Assembly: GCA_045837725.1 (NCBI GenBank)
Contig: JBEWZL010000215.1
Coordinates: forward strand, 1 to 64,000
Length of the DNA: 64,000 nucleotides
Source of the DNA: Vermamoeba vermiformis
Taxonomy: Eukaryota > Tubulinea > Echinamoebida
Reading direction: 5' to 3'
Shown here: positions 21,117 through 31,701 of the stretch, piece after piece
How positions within the stretch are numbered: position 1 is the first letter of the stretch
Layout: every line of letters starts with the position of its first letter
The notes under the pieces: model-generated
Told to the model about the DNA's origin: nothing
The model's database searches: none
Seen by the model: only the letters and a program-made list of their open reading frames with translations
Translations under genes and position numbers: made by a program

Positions 21117-24100
21117 TTACTTGTTGGCACGTTCCAAAATTTTTTCTATTGACAAACCACCGAGCAATTCCATCTGAGACAGTTTGATGTCAAAGTTCTT
21201 CTTCAAATTAGAAGACAATTCGACTGACAACAAAGAGTCGAGACCCAATTGCGTGAGCGGCGCGGCGGGGTTGATAGACGAGGGCTCGATGCCGAACAAC
21301 TTGGCCACGAGACGTGACAGTGACTCGATGGACACGGCAGTCTCGCCAGCACCATCGCCAGCATCGTGGTGAGCGCGATAATCGATCAAGTGCTCGACCT
21401 TCGACTTCATGAATGGGAATTGTTCGCCCAAGTGCTTGAAGTTGAAGTTACCAAATACCCATTGCACCACGCTGTCTTCGCTGATCATCAAGCGGACCTG
21501 CTCGAAGACTTGCTTGCTGGTCAAACCGCTGCTGACACCACGGAGACGCAAGATCTGTCGCTTCTTGTAGTCTTCGGCCAAGACACCGACATCTTCCACG
21601 GCAGACAAGTTGAGCACACTGACACGCTTGAAACCACGTGATCGGAGCTCGAAGGCGTACTCGTCGAGGTAGCTGTTACCAGCGGCGTAGTTGGCTTGAT
21701 CAGCGTTACCAAAGACAGATGAAATTGACGAGAACAAGACCACAAAGTCGACGGTGTTGTCGGCAGGGTTGAAAGACTCGATCAAGTTGCGACCACCGTC
21801 AATCTTGCAGTCAAGAGCACCGTGCAAAGCCTTCTCGTCCATGTTCTTAATGGCCATATCTTGCAGGGCCATGGCCATGTGCAAGATACCAACGCGAGAT
21901 GTGAGGAGACCTTGTTTGCGAGCTTCATCATAAGCAGCCTTGACGTCAGCCTGTTTGGCAACATCGGCCTTTTGCACTAGCACACGAACACCGCGTGCTT
22001 GAAGAGCGGTCAAATCTTCTTTCTGACTCTCGCTCAACGCAGCAGGACCTTGACGAGAGAGCAACAAAAAGCGAGCAGCACCTTCGTTGGACATGTACTT
22101 GACAGTCTCCCAGCCCACTGCACCGAGGCCACCAGAGATCACGTAGAGTGTCTCTGGGTGGAACACGCTGCGCTTGACGTTTTGTGAGTTGGGCCATTGA
22201 GCGCAATCAAAGTCAACGATGATCTTGCCCAAGTGCTTGCCAGACATGAGATATCTGAAGGCTTGTTCAATGTCACGAGCACCAAAGACCTTGTCAACAA
22301 TAGGGCTGATTGACTTGGACTCAGCGAGCTTAGCAACATCCTCCAAACATTTGCGCACGAAGCGAGTACCACGAGCGTCGTCCATAAGAATGTCCAATTG
22401 TACGGAGTAGAATGACAAGTCCTTCAAGAAGGGAGCCAAGCCAAGCGAAGAGTTGCCGAGGATATCGACCTTGCCGATTTCGATGAAGCGACCTCCCAAA
22501 TTCAAACTCTTCAAACCACATCTAAATCAAATCGTTAGTTATCATGCTAGACAAAGTAATTAAATTAAACACTTACTCGATAGCCTTGCCCTTGAGTGAG
22601 TTCAACACAACATCAACACCTTCGCCGTTTGTCAACTTCTTCACGTCCTTGCTCCAGATAGTGTGATCACGAGAGTCGCTGAACTTGGTCACGCCGTACT
22701 TCTCGTTCAAGAACTTGCGCTTGTCTTCGCTGCTAACAGTGGCAATGACTTCCGCACCCACGTGCTTGGCGAGCTGAATGCTTGATTGACCAATACCACC
22801 AGCACCAGAGTGGATCAACACTGTTTCACCAGCTTGCAAACGAGACTTGGCAATGAGAGCAGCGTATGAAGTGGCAAAGACGATGGGAATGGAAGCAGCT
22901 TGAACGTGTGTCATGTGATCGGGCTTCTTGACCACGAGTTCACGTGACACCTTGATGCGATTGGCGAGACATTCGTTACCAATTCCGAAGACTTGGTCGC
23001 CCTTCTTCAGGTCTGTCACGCTTGAACCAACAGCAACAACTTCTCCGGAGAATTCCAAACCGAGTTCAACTGGCTTCAAACCTCCGTTCTTGGCAGGGAC
23101 AGTAATCATACCGAGAGCCAACATCAAATCCTTAAAGTTCAATGCAGCAGCACGGACATCGACGAGAACATCTTGTTCACCGAGTGAAGAGGCTGAAGGC
23201 ACCTCGACGTAGTGCAGAGTGTTCAATTGACCACGAGTGCCAATCACTAGCTTGAAGTTGGTTCCGTCCAAGTTGGTCGACTTGGACAAGGGAGCTGACG
23301 GGTCTCGCTTGACTTCTTTGAATTTAGACACCCAAATCTTGTCGTCACGAATGGCAATTTCGTGATCGGAGAATTCCTTCGCCTTGACCAAATTGTGAAT
23401 TCGCTTGATCCACAGCTTCTCGGTCTCATGAGTAGTCTCATTAGCAAAATCGACCAAGAAAATGTTGTGGTTCGGGTATTCAGAGGCCAAAGAACGAGTG
23501 AATCCGATCAATGGAGCATCCTTTGACGAAGTGACAACGACGCTGCCGCTCTTGTTGGGCACTGGTTGCGCGCCGTGAGTGATCACGAACAAAGTTTGCG
23601 GTTGTTCAGCATTCACGATCCATTCTTGGGACTTGTGCAACAACTCTTCAACGGTGCCTCGGAACTTATGGTAATCGCTGTGAGAGTGGCCATTAGCAAC
23701 ACCATTGGGCTCTCCATTGGCATGACCGTTGGCAACACCGTTAGCGTGAGCTTCTTCGGTCTTATAAGTGGCAGGTTGAGTTTGAGCGACAATAATTGAG
23801 TGGCAAACTTCAGTGGCATCAGTTGCAACAGACACGTTGGTGAACTCTTGCTTGTTCAAGACCTTAGTCCAGCCTTCGCGTGAGAGAGCACAGTGGTTGG
23901 GACGAGTCTCCACGTCGGTGAAACCGTACCACTCGCGGAACAAGCCAAAGTACATGTTGAACCAAACGCCAGGACGAGTGGGTTCGATGGCCATAAACAA
24001 GCCATTAGGTACGAGCAAGTGCTTGATCTGAGTGAGCGCGAGATTGATGTCGGAAGTGATGTGCAATACGTTGAATGCCAAGACAATATCAACGGACTTG

Positions 24101-27100
24101 GTGTCAAAGCCTTGAGACGCGATGTCCTTGTTGAGATTGAGGATCTTGTACTCGATGTTGGGGTGATCAGGGAACATCTGTTGAGCGTCCTTGAGGAACT
24201 TTTGGGAGATGTCGGTGAAGGTGTACTTGAAATTAGCCTTGCCGTCCAACACCTTCAAGACTTCACGTGTCAAAACACCAGTACCTGCTCCAACTTCGAG
24301 GATGCGAATGACGCGATCTTTGTCACCGCTTTGAGCAATGACATTATCAACAGTCGAACCAACCACCTTGGCCAACTCCTTGAACGTAGGGCATGAAGGT
24401 GGTGCTCTTGTACAAGCGTTCCATCAAATCGTCGGTGAACAACAACTTTTGGGCCATGAGAGGGTCCTTCAACAGTTGCAGGAAGTTCTCACCGACACGC
24501 TTAACAGCCTCAGCTTCAGTAGCCATAACTCTGACGTTATCGATCTCGGTCTCAGCGGTGGCAGTGACCTCGGCTTGGCGGGCTTGAACGAGCTCATTGC
24601 ACCAAGCAATGTATCTTTGACGGTGAGGTTGAGCTGTTTCAACAATGCGAGGAGGCAAAGCCTTCAATGCCTTGCCAATGTAAGACACGCAAGCCAAGTC
24701 GAAAGACTTCTCCAATTTGCTAGCTTCGAGCATGTCAGGGACATCAAGAACAGGAGGCAACAAAGCAGATTCGTGAGCAGGAAGTTCCCAAGATTGCCAC
24801 TTGACAGTGAAGTTCTTCTGTTCGATGACTTCAGCAGTACCAATAGGAGCAACAATAACACCAGACACACGACCAATGACGCGCTTGTTCTCAGTGTCGT
24901 AAGCAACCAAATCTCCTTGGAGAGATCCTTCAGGATGACCAGCGGTAACAACAGGGCTAGTTCGCGAATAGACGGTGAACTTTCTGGTAGGCTTCTTGGT
25001 GGCAGGAGTGTCGTGTCGTCCTTGCAAGTCTTCAGCGTCGTACCAATCAATGCGATCAATGTGCACGGGTACAAATGTAGTGCTGAGGTTCTTGAATGAA
25101 GACAACATTGCTTGGAAGCAAATGTCCAAAACAGCAGGGTGCAATTTGAAATCGTCTTCGAAAGCGTTGTCCAAGTGGCTCACATCGACTTCAGCGAAGC
25201 CAGTCTTGTCAGACACTTGACCGGAGTTAGTAATGCCTTGGAAGAAGTGACCATAAGCCAAGTTGATGGACTTGAATCTGTCATAGCACTCGCGCTTGTT
25301 GAAGTTGCGCGACGATTTGGCAGCTTCACTTTGGATAGCTTGAATCCAGCTATCATCAGCATCAGAGGCTGTTGTAGCAGGTTGAGCAGAAGCATGAAGA
25401 ACCCACTCGACGTCATCCCATTGATCGGGCTTGGAGAAAACTTTGACAGTCTTATCACCCTCTTTGTTGACGGTGATGCGAACATCACGGTAGTCGTTGT
25501 CCGTCAAGGTCATTACGCGACCAATAGTGACGTTTGTGAGTGAAGTAGTGTTGAGAGCTTCCATGGCCATTTCAACGTATCCAGCGCCAGGGAACACAAT
25601 GGCGTCTTGAACTACGTGATCGCCGACCCATCTGTGCTTCTTTACCGACAATCTGGTAGCCCAAGTATCACGCTCGGGATGTTGTTGCTTGACGCCCAAG
25701 AGAGTGGAGTACATGCCCTCAGGTACAATACGGTTCATGAGGTGGTCCTTGTCTTCTTTCCAGCACACGGTGTTGAGGTGAGGATACGGCAACACATTGT
25801 TGTGCAAAGGCACGATAGGTGTCTCGGTACCCAATAAACCGTCGATGTTGATGTTGTAGTTGTAGGAAATCAAAGATCCAACAGCGTTCAAAATTGCGTT
25901 CTGCTCGGGTTGCTCGCGGTGCAAAGAGAAGAGCGAGGTCTTGCCACCACTTTGCTTGATGTTAGTACCAAGCACGGGGTGTGCGGTCAATTCTAAGAAG
26001 ATAGTGTCGGGACCAAAGCGTTCAATGCAACCCTTGACGGCGGCTTGGAATCTGACTGGACGTTCAATGTTCAACCACATGTAGTCAGCGGAGAACTTCT
26101 CGGTTTGCCAAGTACCGTAGACTGTGGAGAACAAAGGAATGTTGGGAGTGTGAGTCTCGTGCAAAGTGCGACCGAACAAAGCCAAGGCCTCCTCGCGGAC
26201 GGCACTCATGATGGGAGTGTGATAAGCATTGTTGATCTTCAAAATGCGGTTGAAAATCTTCTTCTCTTGGCACTTAGCAGCCAACTTCTGAATAGCATCG
26301 GGGTAACCTCCGACAGTAACGGATTCAGGGCTATTGTAAGCGGCAATCCAAGCGCGTTGATTCTCGGGGTTTCCATCTTCAGACACAAGCCAAGGCTCGA
26401 TGACGTCGGCGCTAGCTCCGATGGCAATCATTGTGCCCTTGCCGTCAAGCTTTTCGAGCAACTTTGAACGATAGTAGGCAACTTCCACGATTTGGTTAAG
26501 AGAGCACGAGTTAGCGGCATAAGCTGCAGCCATTTCACCAAAGCTGTGACCAACGACAGCTGAAGGAGTGATGCCAAGCGACTTCCAAAGATCAATCAGG
26601 GCGATCTGAAGGAAGATCAATGAAGGCAATGTGTGTTTGAGATTGTGCACGGCGTTAGGATCTCCACGAGTAGCGCCAAAGATACCAATGTCCTCTACCA
26701 GTGAGTAACCGGACACTGCTTTGAAGATTGAGTCGCACTTGTCGATAGCTTGACGGAAGGCTGGGAAGAGTTGGTAGAGTTGGCGACCCATCTCAGGGTG
26801 TTGAGGGCCTTGACCACCAAAGACCCAAACAAGCGGCTCGCGTTGTGAGGTTTGCTTGGGATCAGAGAAGACAGCATTGTTGGGAGTAGCACCGACACCC
26901 AACGACACATAGCGTTGAAGTTGTCTGCGCATCATAGTGGCTGAGAAATTTCGTGCAGTCATGGCGTTGTCAGCGGTAGCCTCAGGCACAAATGGAAGTG
27001 CCTTGGCTTGTTCAATACGAGTCTCAAGGGCCTTAGAAGTCTCAGCAGTCAACACATACAAGTAGGGAGCGTTGAGAGTGAACGGATAGTGAGACAACTT

Positions 27101-29095
27101 GGCGGGAGTGGTGCGGCCAAAACCTTCGATGATGACGCAACTAACCACAAGGTCAGAACAGTTAACAAGTAAATATCAGCCTACATACCCGTTGGAACCA
27201 CCAAAACCGAATGAAGAAACAGCCATCAATTTGCCAGCAGAATCGAACTTTTCGACTTCAGTTTGCACGCGAAGTTTCTAAAAAAGGAAATTAGATTCAC
27301 ATCTTGATTTTGGTTCCTTTATGTGCTTACGTGTTGGTCCCATTTAATGTCGGGATTAGGGGTCTCAAAGTTAATATTGGGCACCAAGCAACCTTTGTCG
27401 AGCATCAAGGTGGCTTTGATCAAACCAGCCATGAAACTGGCGCACTCCAAGTGACCTACGTTTGACTTGACAGAACCCACGCGCAAGATATCGGATCTTT
27501 CACCTCCAAAGACCTCTCCGATAGAGTTAGCCTCGATAGGGTCTCCAACTTTAGTTCCTGTAGCGTGAGCCTCGACATAGTAAACAGATCGAGGGTTGAC
27601 TCCGGCAGTTTGTGCTGCTCTTTTGAAAGCCTCTTGTTGAGCATCTACAGCAATATAATTAATGACCGCTTGCAAAGTAGGCCTAATAGTCCGAAACTTA
27701 CCTCCGTTGGGCATAGTCAGTGAAGGGGATCGCTTTCCGTCAGAGTTGCAAGCTGATCCACGAACGACACAGTAAATGTGATCACCGTCTCGCAAAGCAG
27801 CCTCCAAGGGCTTGACAATAACGACACCGCAGCCTTCTGAGCGCACGTAGCCATCGGCACCTTTGTCGAAGGATCTGCAACGGCCGTTAGGTGAGAGAAC
27901 GCCGAGCTTGCTGAACTCAATCATCACAGTAGGATCAAGAATCATATTGACACCTGCGTAAGAGCCATCAGCAAACATAGTAAAGATATTCCGCGGGAAA
28001 ATTCGATCGAATCGGGAAATTAAAACTGGAAGGCGGATCTTCGGGGGAAATTGAATACATACCACCGACTAGGGCCTGGTCACAATCGCCGTCACGAATA
28101 GCCTTGCATGCTTCATGGAATGCAGTCACTGAGGATGAGCAAGCAGTATCAATGCTCATTGAGGGACCTTGGAGATTGAACACGAAGCTGATTCTGTTGG
28201 CGTTGATTGAGAGCGTGCAGCCAGTGATAGAGTATGATGTAATGGTGTCTCGGTCATGCGCAGCAACACCGTACTGTTCTTCCATGCCTACACCAACGAA
28301 AACTCCCGTGCGCGATCCGTTGTATTTAATTCCCGAATCCTCCAATGCCGCTAAAGAAACCTTTATTTGAGGTTAATAATGAATTCACATTCAATATATA
28401 ATATGCACGTACCTCTAAAAGCATTTTCTGTTGAGGATCCATGCACTCTGCTTCACGTTTTGAGATGCCGAAGGCTTCGTTATCAAACTCGAAGATTCTA
28501 TCGACAAAACCGCAATAAGATGTGAGTGCTTTCGATGGACGCTCCTTGTCTGCAAGAAAGTAGGTAAGTAAGAGCTAAAATGATTTAACCGCCACAGATC
28601 GGTTTCTCTAATTACTAAAAAAAATTGTATTTTCGCAAGTATTAATTTTGTGCACTAGGGCGTTCGGTTAAATTGATGTTCTATTAGATCCTTAAGTTTG
28701 AGACCAGTCTCACTTTCAGACCCTTAAAATGTCGGATCGGATTGTGAACCGAAAAACAATTGAAAAATATCTTTATCAAATACAAAATATGTGACGCGTA
28801 AAACGCATTATAAGTATCACATTTAATGCATTGATCGTTGAAACGAAAGTTATGCGTCTGGATCGGATACCGCGGATCAGATTTGTATTTCCGTTTCTTA
28901 ATTTGTTCGAAAGGCTGATATTGTTGAAAAAAAGTTAAACGTACCTTTAGATGAATAGTAGCGAGCATTCCAACGATCCATCTTGGCCTCTGAAATGCAA
29001 TCCTTTCGGTTGACCAAGTTGTTCCAGAACTCGGCCGGGGAGTTACCGGAGCCTGGAAATCGATTGGCAACACCAATAATAGCTAAAGGCTGCAT
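21117..29095 (-). CDS. Highly reducing iterative type I polyketide synthase
   Basis: About eight exons encode roughly 2,400 residues in the order KS-AT-DH-MT-(structural KR)-ER-KR-ACP, with no thioesterase. KS has its Cys in DTACSSS and His in EAHATGT and NVGHLEC. AT has GHSFGE. DH has DHVVQDAIVFPGAGY (the usual HxxxG is HxxxD) and LDICFQ. The C-methyltransferase has ILEVGAGTGVL. ER has HSGAGGIGQSS. KR has SGGLGAVGW and NYAAGNSY. ACP has the phosphopantetheine Ser in GLDSLLSVE, close to the C-terminus. A linker between MT and KR carries repeated NGVANGHANG-type residues. The first intron (28945-28554) is about 390 nt; the others are short. At about 24385-24395 the frame shifts by +1: one extra base between MPY and FKELAKVV, with no room for an intron. 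The protein is therefore either interrupted or the base is a sequence error. The product is unknown. Confidence 0.92.
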
Positions 29096-30065
29096 TTTAA
29101 TCAGTGTTTGGCCTTGTTAAGTTATAATAAGCAAGTGGCCAGCAGCAAACATTTTTAGGCGTTTTGGATCAATTTTTGACTGCCAAAATCGATAAATTGA
29201 CGACCAAACTTCAACTATTCGGCTCTGGTTTCCGCGTGATTCTTCGGATACGTGTCTGTGATTCGCTGCGACGTTGGTAGCTGTGGAATTTCAATTGTAC
29301 AACGGGTGCTCTCGTATTATCTTGTACCCCTGTTGAAAATTGTTGACCGAGTAATGACTGAGTACCACGTTGATTATCACTGTCAATTATTGTTGATTGA
29401 ATTGCCAACAGCCTCTTTTGCTTGCAGGGTGAGAATGAGGTGATCTCGTTGATCCAGATTGCAAAACTTTCTAACCGTTGCGTTGGTCATCGTGTTTGCT
29501 TGTTATAGGTATGCGTTGATTTGCTAAAAATTATATACAAAAGGCTGCTTATAAGTGAAATTTTTGATCCCAGGGTGCCATCATTAGTTCGGTTTTCAAA
29601 ATAACCAAAAAATCGGTATTTAATCCAACAATATCAAAAAATATTGTAAAATGAATTTCTAACAAAGGACAGACTTGAAATAAAAAAAAAGCATATTGGT
29701 TGAAATAAAATCCCAACTCCGCCAACTTCAAATTACCGCGTCTTTCGATTAACCTCGCAGCCTTCTACTGATATATTTCCGATACAGCGACTGGGGCGCC
29801 GCCTAGTAAGCTGAAAAAATGAGGTAGCGCTAACACCGCATCACCGATGCCGACATTTTCTGCAACTTGCTTTCGTGACTATGATTCTCAGTATAACAGG
29901 TGAGATGTGTATGAACGTAATGTAAATACAAGATAACAAGAGGAGGAAAGCTACGCTGCCCAGCGCTAGCGGATGGGAACTTGGAAGGCCCCGTACACAC
30001 ATTGACAGATCTGACATTTGGTTGAACAAGAATACGCTTTGATTTAATACTGAGACAACATGTGC
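29096..30065. other. Intergenic region upstream of the PKS
   Basis: About 970 bp between the PKS start and the stop of the actin-family gene (both minus). It should hold the PKS promoter. I see no supported gene. GTAACGT-type motifs and an AT-rich stretch near 29,600-29,700 are present, with a run of A at 29,686. Open frames on both strands are short and show no family features. Confidence 0.45.
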
Positions 30066-31503
30066 CTACTGGCTATTTGGTCTCTGGAGGTACAATCCGA
30101 AATCACGCGTCGTTGCGACAGTCGGACCTTCGTTGTCGTAAAGGCCACGTGTGATCCATCGCTTGTCAAATTTGTTTTGGATGATTGTAGCCAAAGGCGT
30201 CTAAGAAAGAAACATATCGTAAGTCAATGCTTCAGTGAGCAGTATATCACGTACTGTGCGCCAATAAGACACCACTTGTTTTGGGTGGGAGGTTACTTTG
30301 CAGAATCCTTTGCCGGCTAGTTTGATTCTCAGATCATGCTCGAGCCTTTCCTTGAAGCCTAGCATTCAAAAGTTAGCCGCACATCGTAGAGGTCAACTGC
30401 AGTAAGCAAAAATAGCAAGTACAGTTACGCTAACGTACCAGGAAACCACGTGTTGCCGCCAGCAAGAACTACGTTAGCTAAAGTGCCGAACGCCACTTTC
30501 GGATCGGCATCACTGGCAAGTACTGTGTCGTAGATCTCATCGATTAAAGGTTTGCGCTCCGTATCGTTGGTGAGGGCTGGATTGAATATGGTTTCAGGGG
30601 CCAAAAATAGCTCTTTGGTCAGTTTAATTGGTTGTTCGTCAATAGTGTACGATGGTAACTCGCTGTCTTCTTTGAGCAACAGTTCGTTTGGATTTAGCGC
30701 GACGTAACACTGGTTCTCTTTGATATATCTGCGAGGAATCGATAAATCACTTGTCCCTAGGTACGAGTCATTGGTTAAATACCTAATGATATCCTTCTTA
30801 ACATTAGCGTCACTTGAAAGCGCGGTAACTCTGTTAGATAGCCAGCCGTTCACATTAGCACCGCCGTACAGAATGTCTTTCACAGCTACAATACGGCAGT
30901 TCCTGATGACCACAATCTATTTGGAAGTTATGAGAATTTCGCGCTTGAAGTCGACAGTACCCGTACCTGTGTTAAATCATCGCCAGATTCAATGATAACG
31001 CCAAAGTTATTGAACAGTCCTGCTTTGTACAACGCGACTTCTGCGGTGGTCATCAACAACAACGCCGGGATAGTGAACGTTTCAAATAAGATCTGCACGA
31101 GTTTTTCTACTTCACTAGCGGGAGCTCCAGCTCGTATTAGCATTATAAGCTAATAAAATGATTGGCGTTACGCATTACGTTCAACAAAAGACAAAACTTA
31201 CACCATTTTCTTCTGGGGCTACGCGGAGCTGGTTGTAAAGAGTATCGTGCAATACTTTCTAAATAATGCACCATCAATATTTAGTCGTGAGCGTTAAAGC
31301 GTTCGGATTTGCCAATCGAATTTTTAAAAATTTACCTCCCAGTCATCCCAATTTACAACTCGACCTCCAACCACGGGGTATCTGTGTTAAGTATTATTTT
31401 AATTAATTATTGAGCGAATAAATACTTACTTTATAGTCAAAATGCCTGCTTTCGGATGCGTGTAACCTTTAAGCACGGCAGCGGGTGCGGTATAATGCTC
31501 CAT
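30066..31503 (-). CDS. Divergent actin-family protein lacking the N-terminal phosphate loop
   Basis: About eight exons. The protein follows conventional actin from about residue 44 to the C-terminus. Aligned landmarks are: GILTIKYP; a WDDWEKVLHDTLYNQLRVAPE stretch (actin WxxMEKIWHHTFYNELRVAPE); ILFETFTIPA (actin MFETFNTPA); IIESGDDLTQ (actin LDSGDGVTH, phosphate loop 2); ENQCYVAL (actin EKLCYVAL); and VVLAGGNTWFPG (actin TVLSGGTTMYPG). The C-terminal exon has YDNEGPTVA (actin YDESGPSIV). The first Met (MEHYTAPAAVLKG, 31503) starts where actin's DNase loop would lie, so the first ~43 residues, including phosphate loop 1, are absent. The final His-Arg-Lys-Cys-Phe of actin is replaced by a longer tail. 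ATP binding is doubtful without loop 1. It is divergent with the VIT/VWA gene, 198 bp away, which carries an actin N-terminal segment. Confidence 0.85.
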
Positions 31504-31701
31504 TGCTTGATTATACTTGTAACTGATTTTTCTTTGGCGAAAGAGCCTCTTGTTGTCTTGTAAGGCCAATACAAACTCGAAAATAGAGGAAATTCAAAGT
31601 CCAACCGCGAATTCTATTTTTGGTTCAGCTAAAGTCGGTATCAAAACGAGCAAAAAGGTTTATTGTTGACCACTTTTATCACAGAAAACACATATTTTAT
31701 C
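31504..31701. promoter_or_regulatory. Compact bidirectional promoter region
   Basis: 198 bp separate the head-to-head start codons of the actin-family gene and the VIT/VWA gene. I searched it for a missing actin first exon on the minus strand. There is no frame resembling the actin N-terminus, only AT-rich sequence. Confidence 0.5.

Noticed and set aside
28684-29076. A 130-residue minus frame in the first PKS intron region
   Set aside because: It overlaps the first PKS exon in another frame; splicing at SSK-DKERP explains the region.
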